Assembly: GCA_050951465.1 (NCBI GenBank)
Contig: JBMNJC010000024.1
Coordinates: 1-64,000 of the forward strand
Direction of reading: 5' to 3'
Source of the DNA: JAAZHD01 sp012510895
GTDB taxonomy: Bacteria > Bacillota > Clostridia > Caldicoprobacterales > DTU083
DNA: 64,000 nucleotides
Part shown: in pieces, positions 26,090 to 36,140 of the stretch
Layout of the letters: each line of letters opens with the position of its first letter
Numbering within the stretch: position 1 is the stretch's first letter
Notes under the pieces: model-generated
What the model saw: the letters and a program-made list of their open reading frames with translations, nothing else
What the model was told of the DNA's origin: nothing
The model's database searches: none
Position numbers and translations under genes: made by a program

Positions 26090-26368
26090 CTACTGGGTTT
26101 CTTCTTCTACCAGCATATCAACAGGTTCCCTGGAGTCGAGTCGATGAGCCACTGTTTCCGGTTGCACTGCTGACAGTATCAAATGGTCACTGTCTGTTAT
26201 TATTACTGCACGTGTCCTGCGTCCATATGTAGCATCAATAAGCATCCCGCGATCCCTGGCATCTTGTATTATTCGTTTGATAGGTGCAGATTCAGGACTG
26301 ACAATGGCAATAATCCTATTAGCAGAAACAATATTACCAAAGCCAATATTTATAAGTTTGATCTCCAT
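26090..26368 (-). CDS. remA: RemA/DUF370 family DNA-binding regulator
   Basis: 92 residues. Closely matches RemA, an oligomeric DNA-binding protein that activates biofilm matrix and osmoprotection genes in Bacillus. The conserved core is INIGFGNIVSANRIIAIVSP, with ATYGRRTRAVIITDS later. Position between yicC and gmk is conserved across Firmicutes. Its targets in this organism are not known. Confidence 0.95.
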   Translation of the reverse strand: MEIKLINIGFGNIVSANRIIAIVSPESAPIKRIIQDARDRGMLIDATYGRRTRAVIITDSDHLILSAVQPETVAHRLDSREPVDMLVEEETQ

Positions 26369-26388
26369 ATTCCAACTCCTCGTTTTTG

Positions 26389-27264
26389 CTATTCGATATT
26401 TTGCACTTGTTCCCGTATCTTCTCCAACTCACTTTTTAATTCCACTACATAACTTGAAATTAATACATCTGCTGATTTAGAACCAATAGTGTTCGTCTCT
26501 CGATTCATCTCTTGAACAATAAATTCTAATTTTCTTCCTATAGAACCTCCATTTGCAATGGTATCTTTCATTTGTTTCAAATGACTTCGCAGACGAATTA
26601 TTTCTTCTGTAATATTTGATCGATCTGCAAAATAGGCAATCTCAGTTTGAAATCGTGTATCGTCTAAATCAGTATTTTTTAAAAGCTCTTTTAACCTTTG
26701 TTCCAACTTTTTTCGATATTCGTCTACCACAACAGGAGAACGTTTTTCAATGGATTCAATCATCTCTTCAACATTATTGCATCTCTTTAATATATCTCGA
26801 GCAAGGAAATTACCTTCTTTTTCCTTCATCTCTGATAAAACTAAAAGGGCCTGATCCAAAGCAGAAAAAAGAAGTCGTTCCAAAACCTCTTCATCATCCG
26901 ATTCTTGTATAATAAAGATGTTATCAATAGCTGATAAAATAGCCAGGTCCGGATTGTTTTCTACTTGAAATTTTTCAGACAGCGATTGGAATGCACTTTT
27001 ATAAGCTTCGGCAACAGGCTCGTTCAAGGTAACAGTAAGTTGATTTTGTGCATTATTTTGATAAACAATATAAACATCAACATGTCCCCTTGCGATAGAA
27101 CTCTGGATTCGCTTTCTGAATTCATCCTCACATACAGAAAAGACTCGTGGCATGCGTAAATTAATATCCAAATACCGATGATTTACAGTTTTTAACTCGA
27201 CTGTAACTTCTCTGTTTTCTCCTTCAGCAATTCCTTTTCCAAAACCGGTCATACTACGAACCAT
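26389..27264 (-). CDS. yicC: YicC/YloC family endoribonuclease
   Basis: 291 residues, complete. The N-terminal VRSMTGFGKG and the C-terminal GRKLEFIVQEMNREINT-like block (here MNRETNTIGSKS) define the family. Escherichia coli YicC is an RNase acting on small RNAs; the substrate here is unknown. First gene of the operon, 64 bp from a good SigA promoter. Confidence 0.93.
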   Translation of the reverse strand: MVRSMTGFGKGIAEGENREVTVELKTVNHRYLDINLRMPRVFSVCEDEFRKRIQSSIARGHVDVYIVYQNNAQNQLTVTLNEPVAEAYKSAFQSLSEKFQVENNPDLAILSAIDNIFIIQESDDEEVLERLLFSALDQALLVLSEMKEKEGNFLARDILKRCNNVEEMIESIEKRSPVVVDEYRKKLEQRLKELLKNTDLDDTRFQTEIAYFADRSNITEEIIRLRSHLKQMKDTIANGGSIGRKLEFIVQEMNRETNTIGSKSADVLISSYVVELKSELEKIREQVQNIE

Positions 27265-27327
27265 AATCTACCACTCTTTTCTGTCTTACATATCTATCAA
27301 ATGATCTTATGTCTTATTCTTCATAGT

Positions 27328-27357
27328 ATTATAGCCCAGTTTCTTTTATATTTGCAA
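27328..27357 (-). promoter_or_regulatory. SigA promoter of the yicC operon
   Basis: Minus-strand TTGCAA (27352-27357), 18-bp spacer and a consensus TATAAT (27328-27333). Confidence 0.75.
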
Positions 27358-27485
27358 GCACTTCTCATAACTTCTCATTTTTTATTTCTACTCTCCTGAT
27401 ATACAGCATACTTATAAAATAGAATCTAAGGATAGTAAAAATGTATCAACAACCTGCTGAAACTTTAATTTTTGGAGGGTAAAAA

Positions 27486-28802
27486 ATGTCATTTACCTTA
27501 ACAGGTAACTCAATACTGGACTTGGCGGCATCACAAACGCTGACTATATTATATATGTCAGAAGCAGCTATCTTTATGGAAAATCTTGACGATATAGGAA
27601 GCTTTTTTTCCAGAATAAAGTCTAATCCACCAGCAGTTGCCTGGTATCAAAAAGCATCAGGCTTAAAACTAAAACGTTTATCCGACTTTGACGATCCCTG
27701 TATATTAACTACAGCATTTGGCATACAGACTTTATCATTATTATCTGATCTATTGTCTAAATATAAGCTGGAATCATATCTTGCAGAATCATCTCTTCAT
27801 GAAGAATGGAAAGCAATTGCTTTATTACAGTTAGGATTTTGTTTGGAATTACTTGCAAAAAGGAAATTTAATGCAATGGAATATTCACTTGTCTTAGAAG
27901 CAGGTATTGTCCTAATTAATAAAATACAACAAGATGATTTTACATATGAATATAAGCAAGAATTAGAGAAATTATATCAAAATCTCATGTTTAACATAGA
28001 TATAAATTCTACTGGGACAATGGAACTTGCATGTGTAATAAGAAGTATATCAAATTGGAATGAAATAAATAATTATATTCATAGAGATGAGTACCTAACA
28101 AATCTGGTACTTGAAGTATTAAGCAGAAAAAGCTATGCAGGGATATTTCATTTTGGGCCATGCGGCAAAGCTTCTCTTCCATTGGGGCAACAATTCTTCA
28201 TATTAGCATCTCTGCTACAGTCTTATTCTTTTGTAAAACTGGATTGTGTGCTGGAAGAAATTTTCAATATTTTTACAACACTATATCAAGTTGCTTATAT
28301 TGATACACTTGAGTTGTTTGCATTCCAACGGAGAAAAATATCATACACCGCTTTTGATGCAGGTGCGGTACTATCAGGGCTAAAATATATAGCTTACTAC
28401 TCTGCAGAAAATTCTGCTCAAAAGAAGTTAATTAATCAGCTAATAGATGTTTTTTTAGAATACTTAACTAAATCATACTATGAATCTCATTATACAGAAA
28501 TACGCAAATTGTTAAAATGGACTTTCCTGCGTCATGAAGGTAAAGCGGTTATAGAAAGAAAACCAGTGATAAGAACGTCTTTACCAAAATATGTTTACTT
28601 TCGTTATCCAAATGCAGAAATTAATTGGAACCGTAAAGGTATAGTCAATCAGATGGACATTTTTTACTTATGTACTGTTTTATTGTCATTTCTTGATGAG
28701 AAAAGCCCGGGTTCTGAAGAAAGCTATGTTCATTATCCTAAAATGTCGGAAATTGATTCTTTAGAAATGTTATTAAGAATACTATTGAATAAAGGAAAAT
28801 AA
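27486..28802 (+). CDS. Unrecognised 438-aa helical protein
   Basis: I do not recognise this protein. 438 residues, no signal peptide or transmembrane segment, leucine- and tyrosine-rich, and predicted by eye to be almost all helix with repeated helix pairs such as EWKAIALLQLGFCLELLAK. That could be an alpha/alpha toroid or TPR-like solenoid, which is inference only. The start is clear (GGAGGGTAAAAAATG). It stands alone on the plus strand, divergent from the yicC operon. A CATACTTATA sequence near 27405-27414 vaguely resembles sporulation-sigma -10 elements. A bidirectional hairpin follows. Confidence 0.75.
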   Translation: MSFTLTGNSILDLAASQTLTILYMSEAAIFMENLDDIGSFFSRIKSNPPAVAWYQKASGLKLKRLSDFDDPCILTTAFGIQTLSLLSDLLSKYKLESYLAESSLHEEWKAIALLQLGFCLELLAKRKFNAMEYSLVLEAGIVLINKIQQDDFTYEYKQELEKLYQNLMFNIDINSTGTMELACVIRSISNWNEINNYIHRDEYLTNLVLEVLSRKSYAGIFHFGPCGKASLPLGQQFFILASLLQSYSFVKLDCVLEEIFNIFTTLYQVAYIDTLELFAFQRRKISYTAFDAGAVLSGLKYIAYYSAENSAQKKLINQLIDVFLEYLTKSYYESHYTEIRKLLKWTFLRHEGKAVIERKPVIRTSLPKYVYFRYPNAEINWNRKGIVNQMDIFYLCTVLLSFLDEKSPGSEESYVHYPKMSEIDSLEMLLRILLNKGK

Positions 28803-28805
28803 TTG

Positions 28806-28857
28806 AAAAAACCCCCAGATGTAACAGATTACTTTAATAATCTGTTACAATAAGGGG
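28806..28857 (-). terminator. Strong convergent hairpin terminator
   Basis: A 12-bp perfect stem TGTAACAGATTA / TAATCTGTTACA (28820-28831, 28838-28849) extended by CCCC/GGGG. On the minus strand it is followed by GTTTTTT, so it ends the amidase gene; it also lies just after the plus-strand gene. Confidence 0.82.
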
Positions 28858-28952
28858 CTGTTTAGTCATCCATTTCCATTGCTATGACATAACATATACC
28901 TTTTTTGTGTCTTATATGCGTATATGATGCAAATACTTGTTCCTTTTGTGTT

Positions 28953-31112
28953 TTATTCAAAGTATGAAATAATCCCTTTTAACATTCCGTATGCTGCATC
29001 AGTTCGTACAGAATCCTGAATAATAAGATTAAGATCATGTGGGTTATTCATAAAACCAACTTCTACTAAAGCAGATACCAGATTGTTTTCCCTTAATACG
29101 CTAAAATCATCTACTCTAGGCTGGGACGTACTCTGAATGAAATTGGTAGATTTATTGGTTTCAATTAGAAGCTTACTGGCAAGCTTTTGCCTTGCAGTTT
29201 CATTATAGTTCTTATAATATGATCGATTATTATTCGCTTTTGGATTATTGTTTCTATAAAATACGTACATACCGGAAATATATGTTTGGGTTTTTTCTAC
29301 AGTTGCATTACAATGTATGGATATAAAAAGAATGTTATCCTGGTATTTCTTTCGAGTCAGATCCATTACTTTCTGTAAGTCAGCAGATGCAACGTTAAAT
29401 GATGCATCCTTGGTTACTGTATAAATCCCCGTACGGTTTTGATTAGCTGGATTATCGAAATACGGCTGAAAACCACATAATAACCTGTGCACTTCACTTA
29501 TCTCATCTTTTACGTTTTGTATTCTCTCCAAAAGTGTTTTGTTTTTATCTTCTAAAACAGAAATAGCAGTATTATTCATATTTTTAGCCGCTTCAATAGA
29601 ATCTAAGATACTTTCTAAATCATCCAAATTCTCCGGGGTAATAGACTCATTACCCAGCACCAGCTGATCTTTTACAGACTGACGCAAATTATTTCTGTGT
29701 TCATTAGCAATGATCAGTTGATTTAAAATATTTTCCGGCAATTCTGTTGATATATGTGTATCTGCTTTATCTGAAGAATCATCGGCGAAATCTAATATTT
29801 CTTTAATTTCAGTACTTTCTGATGAACCCGGTTCTTGTGTTTCATAAGATTCTTCCTTTGTCTCTGACAAAAGCTCTATAAGAACAATAATAGCTTCTTT
29901 ATATTCATTTAGGGCAGAATTATCACTTTTTATAAGTTGAATCTTTTTGTCAATCGTTTCTGATTCATCTGTCAATTTTATTTTTTCATGCTCTAAATGA
30001 TCAATTTCTAATTCCAATACCACTTTATTTGCATAAGCAGAACGGTAAAAAAGAGAAACATATCTATCATCTGTCCTTGTCATATAGACAGTTGCTCCGG
30101 CATTTTCCAGCATATCTCGAAGCTTAAGAGCCATATCTAGATTCAAGTTCTTTTCCAGGTAACCATTGCTGGAAGCACCCCAATCACTGCCACCATGACC
30201 AGGATCAAGTATGATTATCTTACCTTTCAGTGCATCGGTATCTGGCATTTCCTTTTCTGGTTGAGGTGTCGTCGGTTTTCCTCCCGCATTAAGTTTTGCT
30301 CTTGTTAATGGACCTACGACTCCATCTCCTACTAAACCGTATGCCAGCTGGAATTCTATGACTGCTTTTTGAGTAGCAGGTCCAAAACTTCCATCTATTG
30401 CACCGCAGTCAAAACCCAATTCAATAAGTCGTCTTTGCAAGGCTTCTACCTGGCTTCCTTTGCTCCCCCGCCTTAATGTTACAGTTATCTGAGTGCTTGG
30501 CGTTGTAGTAGGATCAGGTTTAACCGTCGGTTTTGGAGTCGGCTTAGGTGTAGGCGTTGGTGAAGAAACCTCTTCGTACAGAGCAGCTCTTGTTATTTTC
30601 CCTACAACTCCATCCACAACTAAACCTCTTGATTTTTGAAAAGCATACACAGCATTCAAAGTTTGAGATCCAAATGATCCATCTATTTTACCTGCATTAA
30701 AACCTAATTCATTTAATCTCCTTTGTAGTTCTGCTACATCGCTTCCTTTACTTCCTTTTCTTAACGTTCTTGTAATTGGTATACTAACATTGGAAGATCC
30801 TCCACGGGATTGATTGCTGGCCGGTACAGCCTTGTTGCTATATAGTATACTCTGTGTTTTTGGACCGCATATGCCATCTGCAACCAAGCCATTTGCTTTT
30901 TGGAAGTCTTTTACAGCTTTCAATGTTAAAGGCCCAAAACTGCCATCTGCCCGATCGTTTAAGTAACCAAGCTCTATTAAACGTTTTTGCATTTCAACTA
31001 CATCATTGCCTTTGCTTCCTTGCCTCATTGCCGGAGCTGCCATAGCAATTTGAGGTGATACAAAAATAAATAAGAGTATGATGACTAATATGACTGTTAC
31101 ACATTTTTTCAC
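28953..31112 (-). CDS. Secreted N-acetylmuramoyl-L-alanine amidase with three peptidoglycan-binding domains
   Basis: 719 residues. Signal peptide (1-26, AMAAP cleavage region), three PG_binding_1 domains (about 32-92, 113-176, 211-275), a TPKP-rich linker between the second and third, then an Amidase_3 zinc hydrolase. Zinc ligands are visible: H in LDPGHGG, E in YLEKNLNLD, H in FISIHCNA, and catalytic E in ALVEVGFMNN. Between the second and third ligand motifs lies an insertion of roughly 220 residues, acidic and coiled-coil-like, absent from the minimal fold. It cleaves the amide bond between MurNAc and the stem peptide. The insertion may regulate access. Confidence 0.92.
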   Translation of the reverse strand: MKKCVTVILVIILLFIFVSPQIAMAAPAMRQGSKGNDVVEMQKRLIELGYLNDRADGSFGPLTLKAVKDFQKANGLVADGICGPKTQSILYSNKAVPASNQSRGGSSNVSIPITRTLRKGSKGSDVAELQRRLNELGFNAGKIDGSFGSQTLNAVYAFQKSRGLVVDGVVGKITRAALYEEVSSPTPTPKPTPKPTVKPDPTTTPSTQITVTLRRGSKGSQVEALQRRLIELGFDCGAIDGSFGPATQKAVIEFQLAYGLVGDGVVGPLTRAKLNAGGKPTTPQPEKEMPDTDALKGKIIILDPGHGGSDWGASSNGYLEKNLNLDMALKLRDMLENAGATVYMTRTDDRYVSLFYRSAYANKVVLELEIDHLEHEKIKLTDESETIDKKIQLIKSDNSALNEYKEAIIVLIELLSETKEESYETQEPGSSESTEIKEILDFADDSSDKADTHISTELPENILNQLIIANEHRNNLRQSVKDQLVLGNESITPENLDDLESILDSIEAAKNMNNTAISVLEDKNKTLLERIQNVKDEISEVHRLLCGFQPYFDNPANQNRTGIYTVTKDASFNVASADLQKVMDLTRKKYQDNILFISIHCNATVEKTQTYISGMYVFYRNNNPKANNNRSYYKNYNETARQKLASKLLIETNKSTNFIQSTSQPRVDDFSVLRENNLVSALVEVGFMNNPHDLNLIIQDSVRTDAAYGMLKGIISYFE

Positions 31113-31132
31113 TTAATATTCACCCCCCTTAC

Positions 31133-31176
31133 CAAAAAAAGATGTCATGATATATGTAAAAATCATGACATCTTTA
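31133..31176 (-). terminator. Terminator of the pcrA-ligA unit
   Basis: A perfect 14-bp stem AAAGATGTCATGAT / ATCATGACATCTTT with a run of T on the minus strand, 69 bp past the ligA stop. Confidence 0.88.
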
Positions 31177-31244
31177 TTAAATCATATTTTGACATTTTTA
31201 TCAACAAACATTTGTAATAATTTATATAAAATGTTATATTTTTG

Positions 31245-33251
31245 TTATATTCTTGTAGTGTTATTTATCATGGCTAACAACTCTTCTTCGCTGATTATAG
31301 GAATACCCAATTCTTCTGCCTTTCTTAATTTGCTGCCTGCATCTTCTCCCGCCAAAACAAATGAAGTCTTTCGAGAAACGCTCCCCGATACTTTACCCCC
31401 ATGTCTTTGTATCAGCTCCCTCGCTTCATCTCTGGTCATACTTGGTAATGTACCTGTTAAAACAAAGGTATAGCCCATTAATGTATTGTCGATTTCTCTT
31501 TTAACAGTAGATTTCATATTTACACCAGCTTTTTCAAGCTTGTATAGTAACTCATGAGTTTCTTTCGATGAGAAGAATTTAAGAAAATCTAGAGCCATTA
31601 CTTCACCAAAATCCGGCAAAGCAATTAGGTCCTCAAAACTGGCATTCTTTATAGCATATATATCGGGAAAATGCTCAACAATTACTCTGGCAGACTGTCT
31701 CCCAATATTAGGAATACCCAGCCCGGTAATCAAACGATCAAGTTCATTTGTCTTTGAAGCTTCAATAGCACGAAGAAGATTGTCTGTAGCTTTTTCTTTT
31801 CCTACTATTCCCTTTTCTATAAGTTCATTCCTATAATTTTCCAGGTAATACAGATCTCCAATATCTCGTATATAACCTGCTGTTATCAAAGCCTCTACAG
31901 AGCGCGGCCCCAAACCTTCGATATTCATAGCATCTTTAGATGCAAAATATATAATTTTTCGAACTGATTGAGCCAGACAATTTCCATTTGTACATCGAAT
32001 ATCTGCATTATCTTTTTCTTTCTCAGCTACAGAACCACACATTGGACAAACTAATGGGATAGTATAAGGCTTGGAATCAGGCTGCCTTTTTTCCGGTATA
32101 ACTCTTAATATTTCCGGTATTATGTCTCCTGCTTTCTGAACAATTACTGTATCACCGATTCGGATATCTTTCATATTAATATAATCCTGATTATGCAAAG
32201 AAGCTCTGGACACAGTAGTACCTGCTATTTTTACCGGTTCCAATATGGCAAGCGGCGTTAGTCTGCCTGTACGACCAACCTGAACCTGTATATCTTTAAC
32301 AACCGTCTCCTTTTGCTCTGGTGGATACTTATATGCTATAGCCCAGCGGGGCGCCCTGCTTGTCATGCCTAATAATTCTCTTTCCTGTAAGTTATCTACT
32401 TTTATGACAGCTCCATCAATTCCATAAGGAAGATTCCACCTATCCTTTTCAATCTGATCTATAGCAGATATAACTTCATCTGCATTTTTACAGACAACAA
32501 AACCGGGAGTAATAGGAAAGCCTTGTTCTTCCAACCAATATAAAGTTTCCTGATGAGAACTGAATTCCTTCCCTTGGGCAACTTCTAAGTTAAATATATA
32601 TATATCCAGTTTGCGCTCTCTAACAATTCGAGGATCCAGCTGTCTTAAAGTACCTGCTGCAAGATTTCTGGCTGTTTGATATAGGCGGCCGCCTTCTTTT
32701 TCCTGTAAGAGATTTACTCTTTCAAACGCTGCATTAGACATATAAACTTCACCTCTTACTTCTAAATAAGGCAAACGTTCAGGTAACTCTTTGGGAATGG
32801 ACGGTATTTCTAATAAGTTCTCATATACAGATTCACCAATTCTGCCGTCACCCCGAGTTATGCCATCAATAAAAATGCCCTCCTGATATCGAAGCATTAC
32901 TGTCAAGCCGTCCAACTTTTTTTCAACTATAAATCGCGTTCCTGGAAATTCATTCTGTATTCGGTTTACAAATTGCCTTACCTCTTCTATTGTGAATACA
33001 TCCTGTAAACTATGAACCAATACATCATGAACAACTTTTTTTAATTCTCGCTTATAAGTACCGCCAATCTTCTGTGTGGGGGTATCCGGCAGGACAAGCT
33101 CAGGATATTCTTGTTCTAATTTCCTTAATTCCAATATAAGCTGGTCATATTCATAATCGCTGATTTCCGGATCATCAAGATTATAATATCTATTATTATG
33201 GTATTCTATCAAACGACGTAGTTCTTCCATCCGTTTGCGAATTGCATCCAT
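31245..33251 (-). CDS. ligA: NAD-dependent DNA ligase
   Basis: About 668 residues. The adenylation motif VEKKLDGLTV holds the catalytic lysine (KxDG), followed by an OB fold, a four-cysteine zinc finger (CPMC...C...C), helix-hairpin-helix repeats (GLGIPNIGRQSA) and a C-terminal BRCT domain. It seals nicks in replication and repair. The frame opens at ATG 33257; the second ATG at 33251 is better spaced from GAAGGA. Downstream of pcrA on the same strand. Confidence 0.97.
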   Translation of the reverse strand: MDAIRKRMEELRRLIEYHNNRYYNLDDPEISDYEYDQLILELRKLEQEYPELVLPDTPTQKIGGTYKRELKKVVHDVLVHSLQDVFTIEEVRQFVNRIQNEFPGTRFIVEKKLDGLTVMLRYQEGIFIDGITRGDGRIGESVYENLLEIPSIPKELPERLPYLEVRGEVYMSNAAFERVNLLQEKEGGRLYQTARNLAAGTLRQLDPRIVRERKLDIYIFNLEVAQGKEFSSHQETLYWLEEQGFPITPGFVVCKNADEVISAIDQIEKDRWNLPYGIDGAVIKVDNLQERELLGMTSRAPRWAIAYKYPPEQKETVVKDIQVQVGRTGRLTPLAILEPVKIAGTTVSRASLHNQDYINMKDIRIGDTVIVQKAGDIIPEILRVIPEKRQPDSKPYTIPLVCPMCGSVAEKEKDNADIRCTNGNCLAQSVRKIIYFASKDAMNIEGLGPRSVEALITAGYIRDIGDLYYLENYRNELIEKGIVGKEKATDNLLRAIEASKTNELDRLITGLGIPNIGRQSARVIVEHFPDIYAIKNASFEDLIALPDFGEVMALDFLKFFSSKETHELLYKLEKAGVNMKSTVKREIDNTLMGYTFVLTGTLPSMTRDEARELIQRHGGKVSGSVSRKTSFVLAGEDAGSKLRKAEELGIPIISEEELLAMINNTTRI

Positions 33252-33320
33252 TAACATCCATCCTTCATGCTATTAATCATCATCTTTATTCAAAAGGCTT
33301 AAACTTAACCTTAAAATTGC

Positions 33321-35786
33321 TTATTTTATTTTTTTGAGAGGTGCAAGCTCTGCAACAAAACTTTTTATTCCACCCTGCTCAAAAGCTACTTTAATTATTA
33401 AATTGCTTTCCTCTCCTTCTAAAGAAACAATGGTACCGGTACCAAATTTAGTATGAAACACTTTGTCTCCCAATTGAAATCGATTTGTTTGTTTCAATGA
33501 AACATTCGTTTGGGGTTTTTGCAATATTTTACCATCCAACCCAATTCCCGATTTAGATATATTACTGTTATGCATTTTAACATCATTGTAAGAAGACAAA
33601 CTAGTTGTTTTACCTTCTGTTTTTCTTTCATATTTTTTATCATATAAAGATATATTAAAATCTTCAATAAGATCTTGGTTTATTTCTTTTAAAAACCTGG
33701 ATGGTATATTCAAAGCGCTGTTCCCGTAGATATTTCTTTGCATTGTATAAGTAAGATAAAGCAAATTTTTTGCTCTTGTAATCCCAACATAGCAAAGACG
33801 TCTTTCCTCTTCTAATTCTTCCTCAGATTCCATTGATCTATTATGGGGAAACAATCCTTCTTCAAGACCAATTAGAAAGACCACCGGGAATTCCAAACCT
33901 TTAGCACTATGCAAAGTCATCAGGTTTACTGACGATTGCCCTTCCGGACTAGACTCGTCCAATCTATCAATATCAGACACTAAAGCGATGTTCTCCAAAA
34001 ACTCTGTAAGTCCCGCCTCAGGATTATTATTTTCAAACTCACGCGCAGCAGATATAAACTCCCTGATATTATCCATTCTGCTTTCTGCTTCAATTGCATC
34101 TGCAGCGATAACAGCGGATGTGTAATTTGTTTTTTCCAACACGGTTTCAATGAACTCGGTCAAGGGTATTGCGTTTTTTAACTGCCTTAATTCAGATAAT
34201 AACCGGCTAAAATCTTTAATTTTTATAGCCGTGCTACCTCTTAGCAAACTGTCTTTATTTAAATCATTTAAATCATCAATAAATTCCATTATGCTTTTGC
34301 CAGAATAGGAAGCCGCATTTTGAAGCTTAGAAAGAGTTATATTGCCAATTCCTCTTTTGGGTACATTGATAATCCTTTGAAAGCTTATATCATCTTTAGG
34401 ATTGTCCAATACTCGCAAATAAGCTATGATATCTTTAATCTCCTTACGATCATAAAAGCGTAGACCACCGTATATATCATATGGAATACCATATTTTATC
34501 AATGCTTCCTCTATAATTCTGGACTGAGCATTCATCCTGTACAGGACCGCAATATCACCGTATTTGCCGCCTTCAAAAATGTGTCTTTTTATTTCTGAAC
34601 ATATAAATTCCGCTTCTTGCTTCTCATTGTCGGACCTGCAAACACGTATTAGTTCACCATTCTTTTTTTTGGTCCATAAAGTTTTCTCTTTTCGCATCAC
34701 ATTGTTACGAATAACCTGGTTAGCAGCGTCTAAAATGATCTGATGAGAACGATAATTCTCTTCCAGCTTAATAATACGTGTATTGGCAAAATCTTTTTCA
34801 AAATCCAGGATATTACGAATATCTGCACCTCTCCACCGGTAGATGGATTGATCATCATCTCCCACTACACAAATGTTTTTATGTGTTGCAGATAAAAGTT
34901 TTACCAGCATATACTGGGCAAAGTTTGTATCCTGATATTCATCCACTAAAATGTAAAGGAATTTATTACTGTAGTATTCTAATACATCTGGACGCAGATA
35001 AAATAATTCTAGAGTTTTATTGAGTAAGTCATCAAAATCCAATGCATTATTTTTTTTAAGCTTGGATTCGTATAATCTGTAAATATCTGCTAATTTTTCT
35101 TCGCGATATTGACCTTCCACTTCTCTAGCATAATCCTGAGGACTTTTCAAATCATCTTTTAATTTGCCTATTACAGCCCGAACATCTTTAGGAGGAAATA
35201 CCTTTTCATTTAAATTCAAATCCTTTAGACAGGATTTTATAACTGTCAGTTGGTCACTGTCATCATATATAACAAAATTACGGTTATATCCAATTTTTTC
35301 AATTTCCCTGCGCAAAATTCGAACGCAGGTAGAATGAAAGGTGCTTACCCATATGCCTTCTGCAGATACGCCTGCCAATTGAAAAATGCGGTCACGCATC
35401 TCTCTTGCAGCTTTGTTTGTAAAAGTTATAGCAAGAATTCGAGATGGATATACTTCCCTATAGCACAACAAACTTTTAACTTCATTAGACATTTTATTAC
35501 CCGCGGAATCTAATTCCTTTAGATACGCTTTCAAGCAACGTAAGCTTTCTTCTGTTAAATTCGGAGGAAGATATCTGCTTTTATAGATATCGCCAAATTG
35601 TAATAATTGTGCAACCCGATTAGTTAATACGGTAGTTTTGCCGGAACCTGCCCCAGCCAGTACCAGTAATGGTCCCTCTGTGGTAAGAACAGCTTGCTTT
35701 TGCATATCATTCAGATGGCTGTATTGTTTTTCTAATATTTTATCTCTGATTGCATAATATTCTTCTGCTATTTCAGTATTGATCAT
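33321..35786 (-). CDS. pcrA: UvrD/PcrA-type ATP-dependent DNA helicase
   Basis: 821 residues, longer than the usual 730-750. SF1 motifs: I AGAGSGKTTVLTNR, II LVDEYQDTNFAQ, III VVGDDDQSIYRWRGA, V TLHSAKGLEFPVVF and VI CYVGITRAK. About 45 additional residues (near 65-110) sit between motifs I and Ia. The C-terminus has a Tudor-like FHTKFGTGTIVSLEGE domain that contacts RNA polymerase in PcrA. Probably one transcript with ligA. Confidence 0.94.
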   Translation of the reverse strand: MINTEIAEEYYAIRDKILEKQYSHLNDMQKQAVLTTEGPLLVLAGAGSGKTTVLTNRVAQLLQFGDIYKSRYLPPNLTEESLRCLKAYLKELDSAGNKMSNEVKSLLCYREVYPSRILAITFTNKAAREMRDRIFQLAGVSAEGIWVSTFHSTCVRILRREIEKIGYNRNFVIYDDSDQLTVIKSCLKDLNLNEKVFPPKDVRAVIGKLKDDLKSPQDYAREVEGQYREEKLADIYRLYESKLKKNNALDFDDLLNKTLELFYLRPDVLEYYSNKFLYILVDEYQDTNFAQYMLVKLLSATHKNICVVGDDDQSIYRWRGADIRNILDFEKDFANTRIIKLEENYRSHQIILDAANQVIRNNVMRKEKTLWTKKKNGELIRVCRSDNEKQEAEFICSEIKRHIFEGGKYGDIAVLYRMNAQSRIIEEALIKYGIPYDIYGGLRFYDRKEIKDIIAYLRVLDNPKDDISFQRIINVPKRGIGNITLSKLQNAASYSGKSIMEFIDDLNDLNKDSLLRGSTAIKIKDFSRLLSELRQLKNAIPLTEFIETVLEKTNYTSAVIAADAIEAESRMDNIREFISAAREFENNNPEAGLTEFLENIALVSDIDRLDESSPEGQSSVNLMTLHSAKGLEFPVVFLIGLEEGLFPHNRSMESEEELEEERRLCYVGITRAKNLLYLTYTMQRNIYGNSALNIPSRFLKEINQDLIEDFNISLYDKKYERKTEGKTTSLSSYNDVKMHNSNISKSGIGLDGKILQKPQTNVSLKQTNRFQLGDKVFHTKFGTGTIVSLEGEESNLIIKVAFEQGGIKSFVAELAPLKKIK

Positions 35787-35834
35787 GTATTATCTCCCTG
35801 TAAAATAAATCTTATTATAGCCTGCTTAACTTGT

Positions 35835-36140
35835 TTATTGCTCTGACTTTCCACACAGCTTGTCCAATACACGGTTATATCCGTCTGCTCCATAAACCAG
35901 AGAACGATTAACTCTGCTGATAGTGGCTGTACTGGCACCAGTTTTCTTTGCAATCTCATGATAAGTATATTTTTGTCTTAACATAATAGCTACTTCTAAA
36001 CGTTGGGCCAGTGATTTAATCTCATTAATAGTGCAGAGATCTTCAAAAAAACGATAGCACTCCTCTTGATCCTCCAGCTGCAGAATTGCTTCAAATAACT
36101 TATCCACTTGATCATCCTTAAGTTTTGATGAGTAACTCAT
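35835..36140 (-). CDS. yerC: YerC/TrpR-family DNA-binding protein
   Basis: 101 residues. TrpR-like helical fold with a helix-turn-helix YHEIAKKTGASTATISRVNR (about 57-76). In Bacillus yerC also precedes the pcrA-ligA region, which supports the call. Its ligand and targets are unknown. Insertion of ISNCY copy 2 begins 176 bp upstream of its start. Confidence 0.9.
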   Translation of the reverse strand: MSYSSKLKDDQVDKLFEAILQLEDQEECYRFFEDLCTINEIKSLAQRLEVAIMLRQKYTYHEIAKKTGASTATISRVNRSLVYGADGYNRVLDKLCGKSEQ

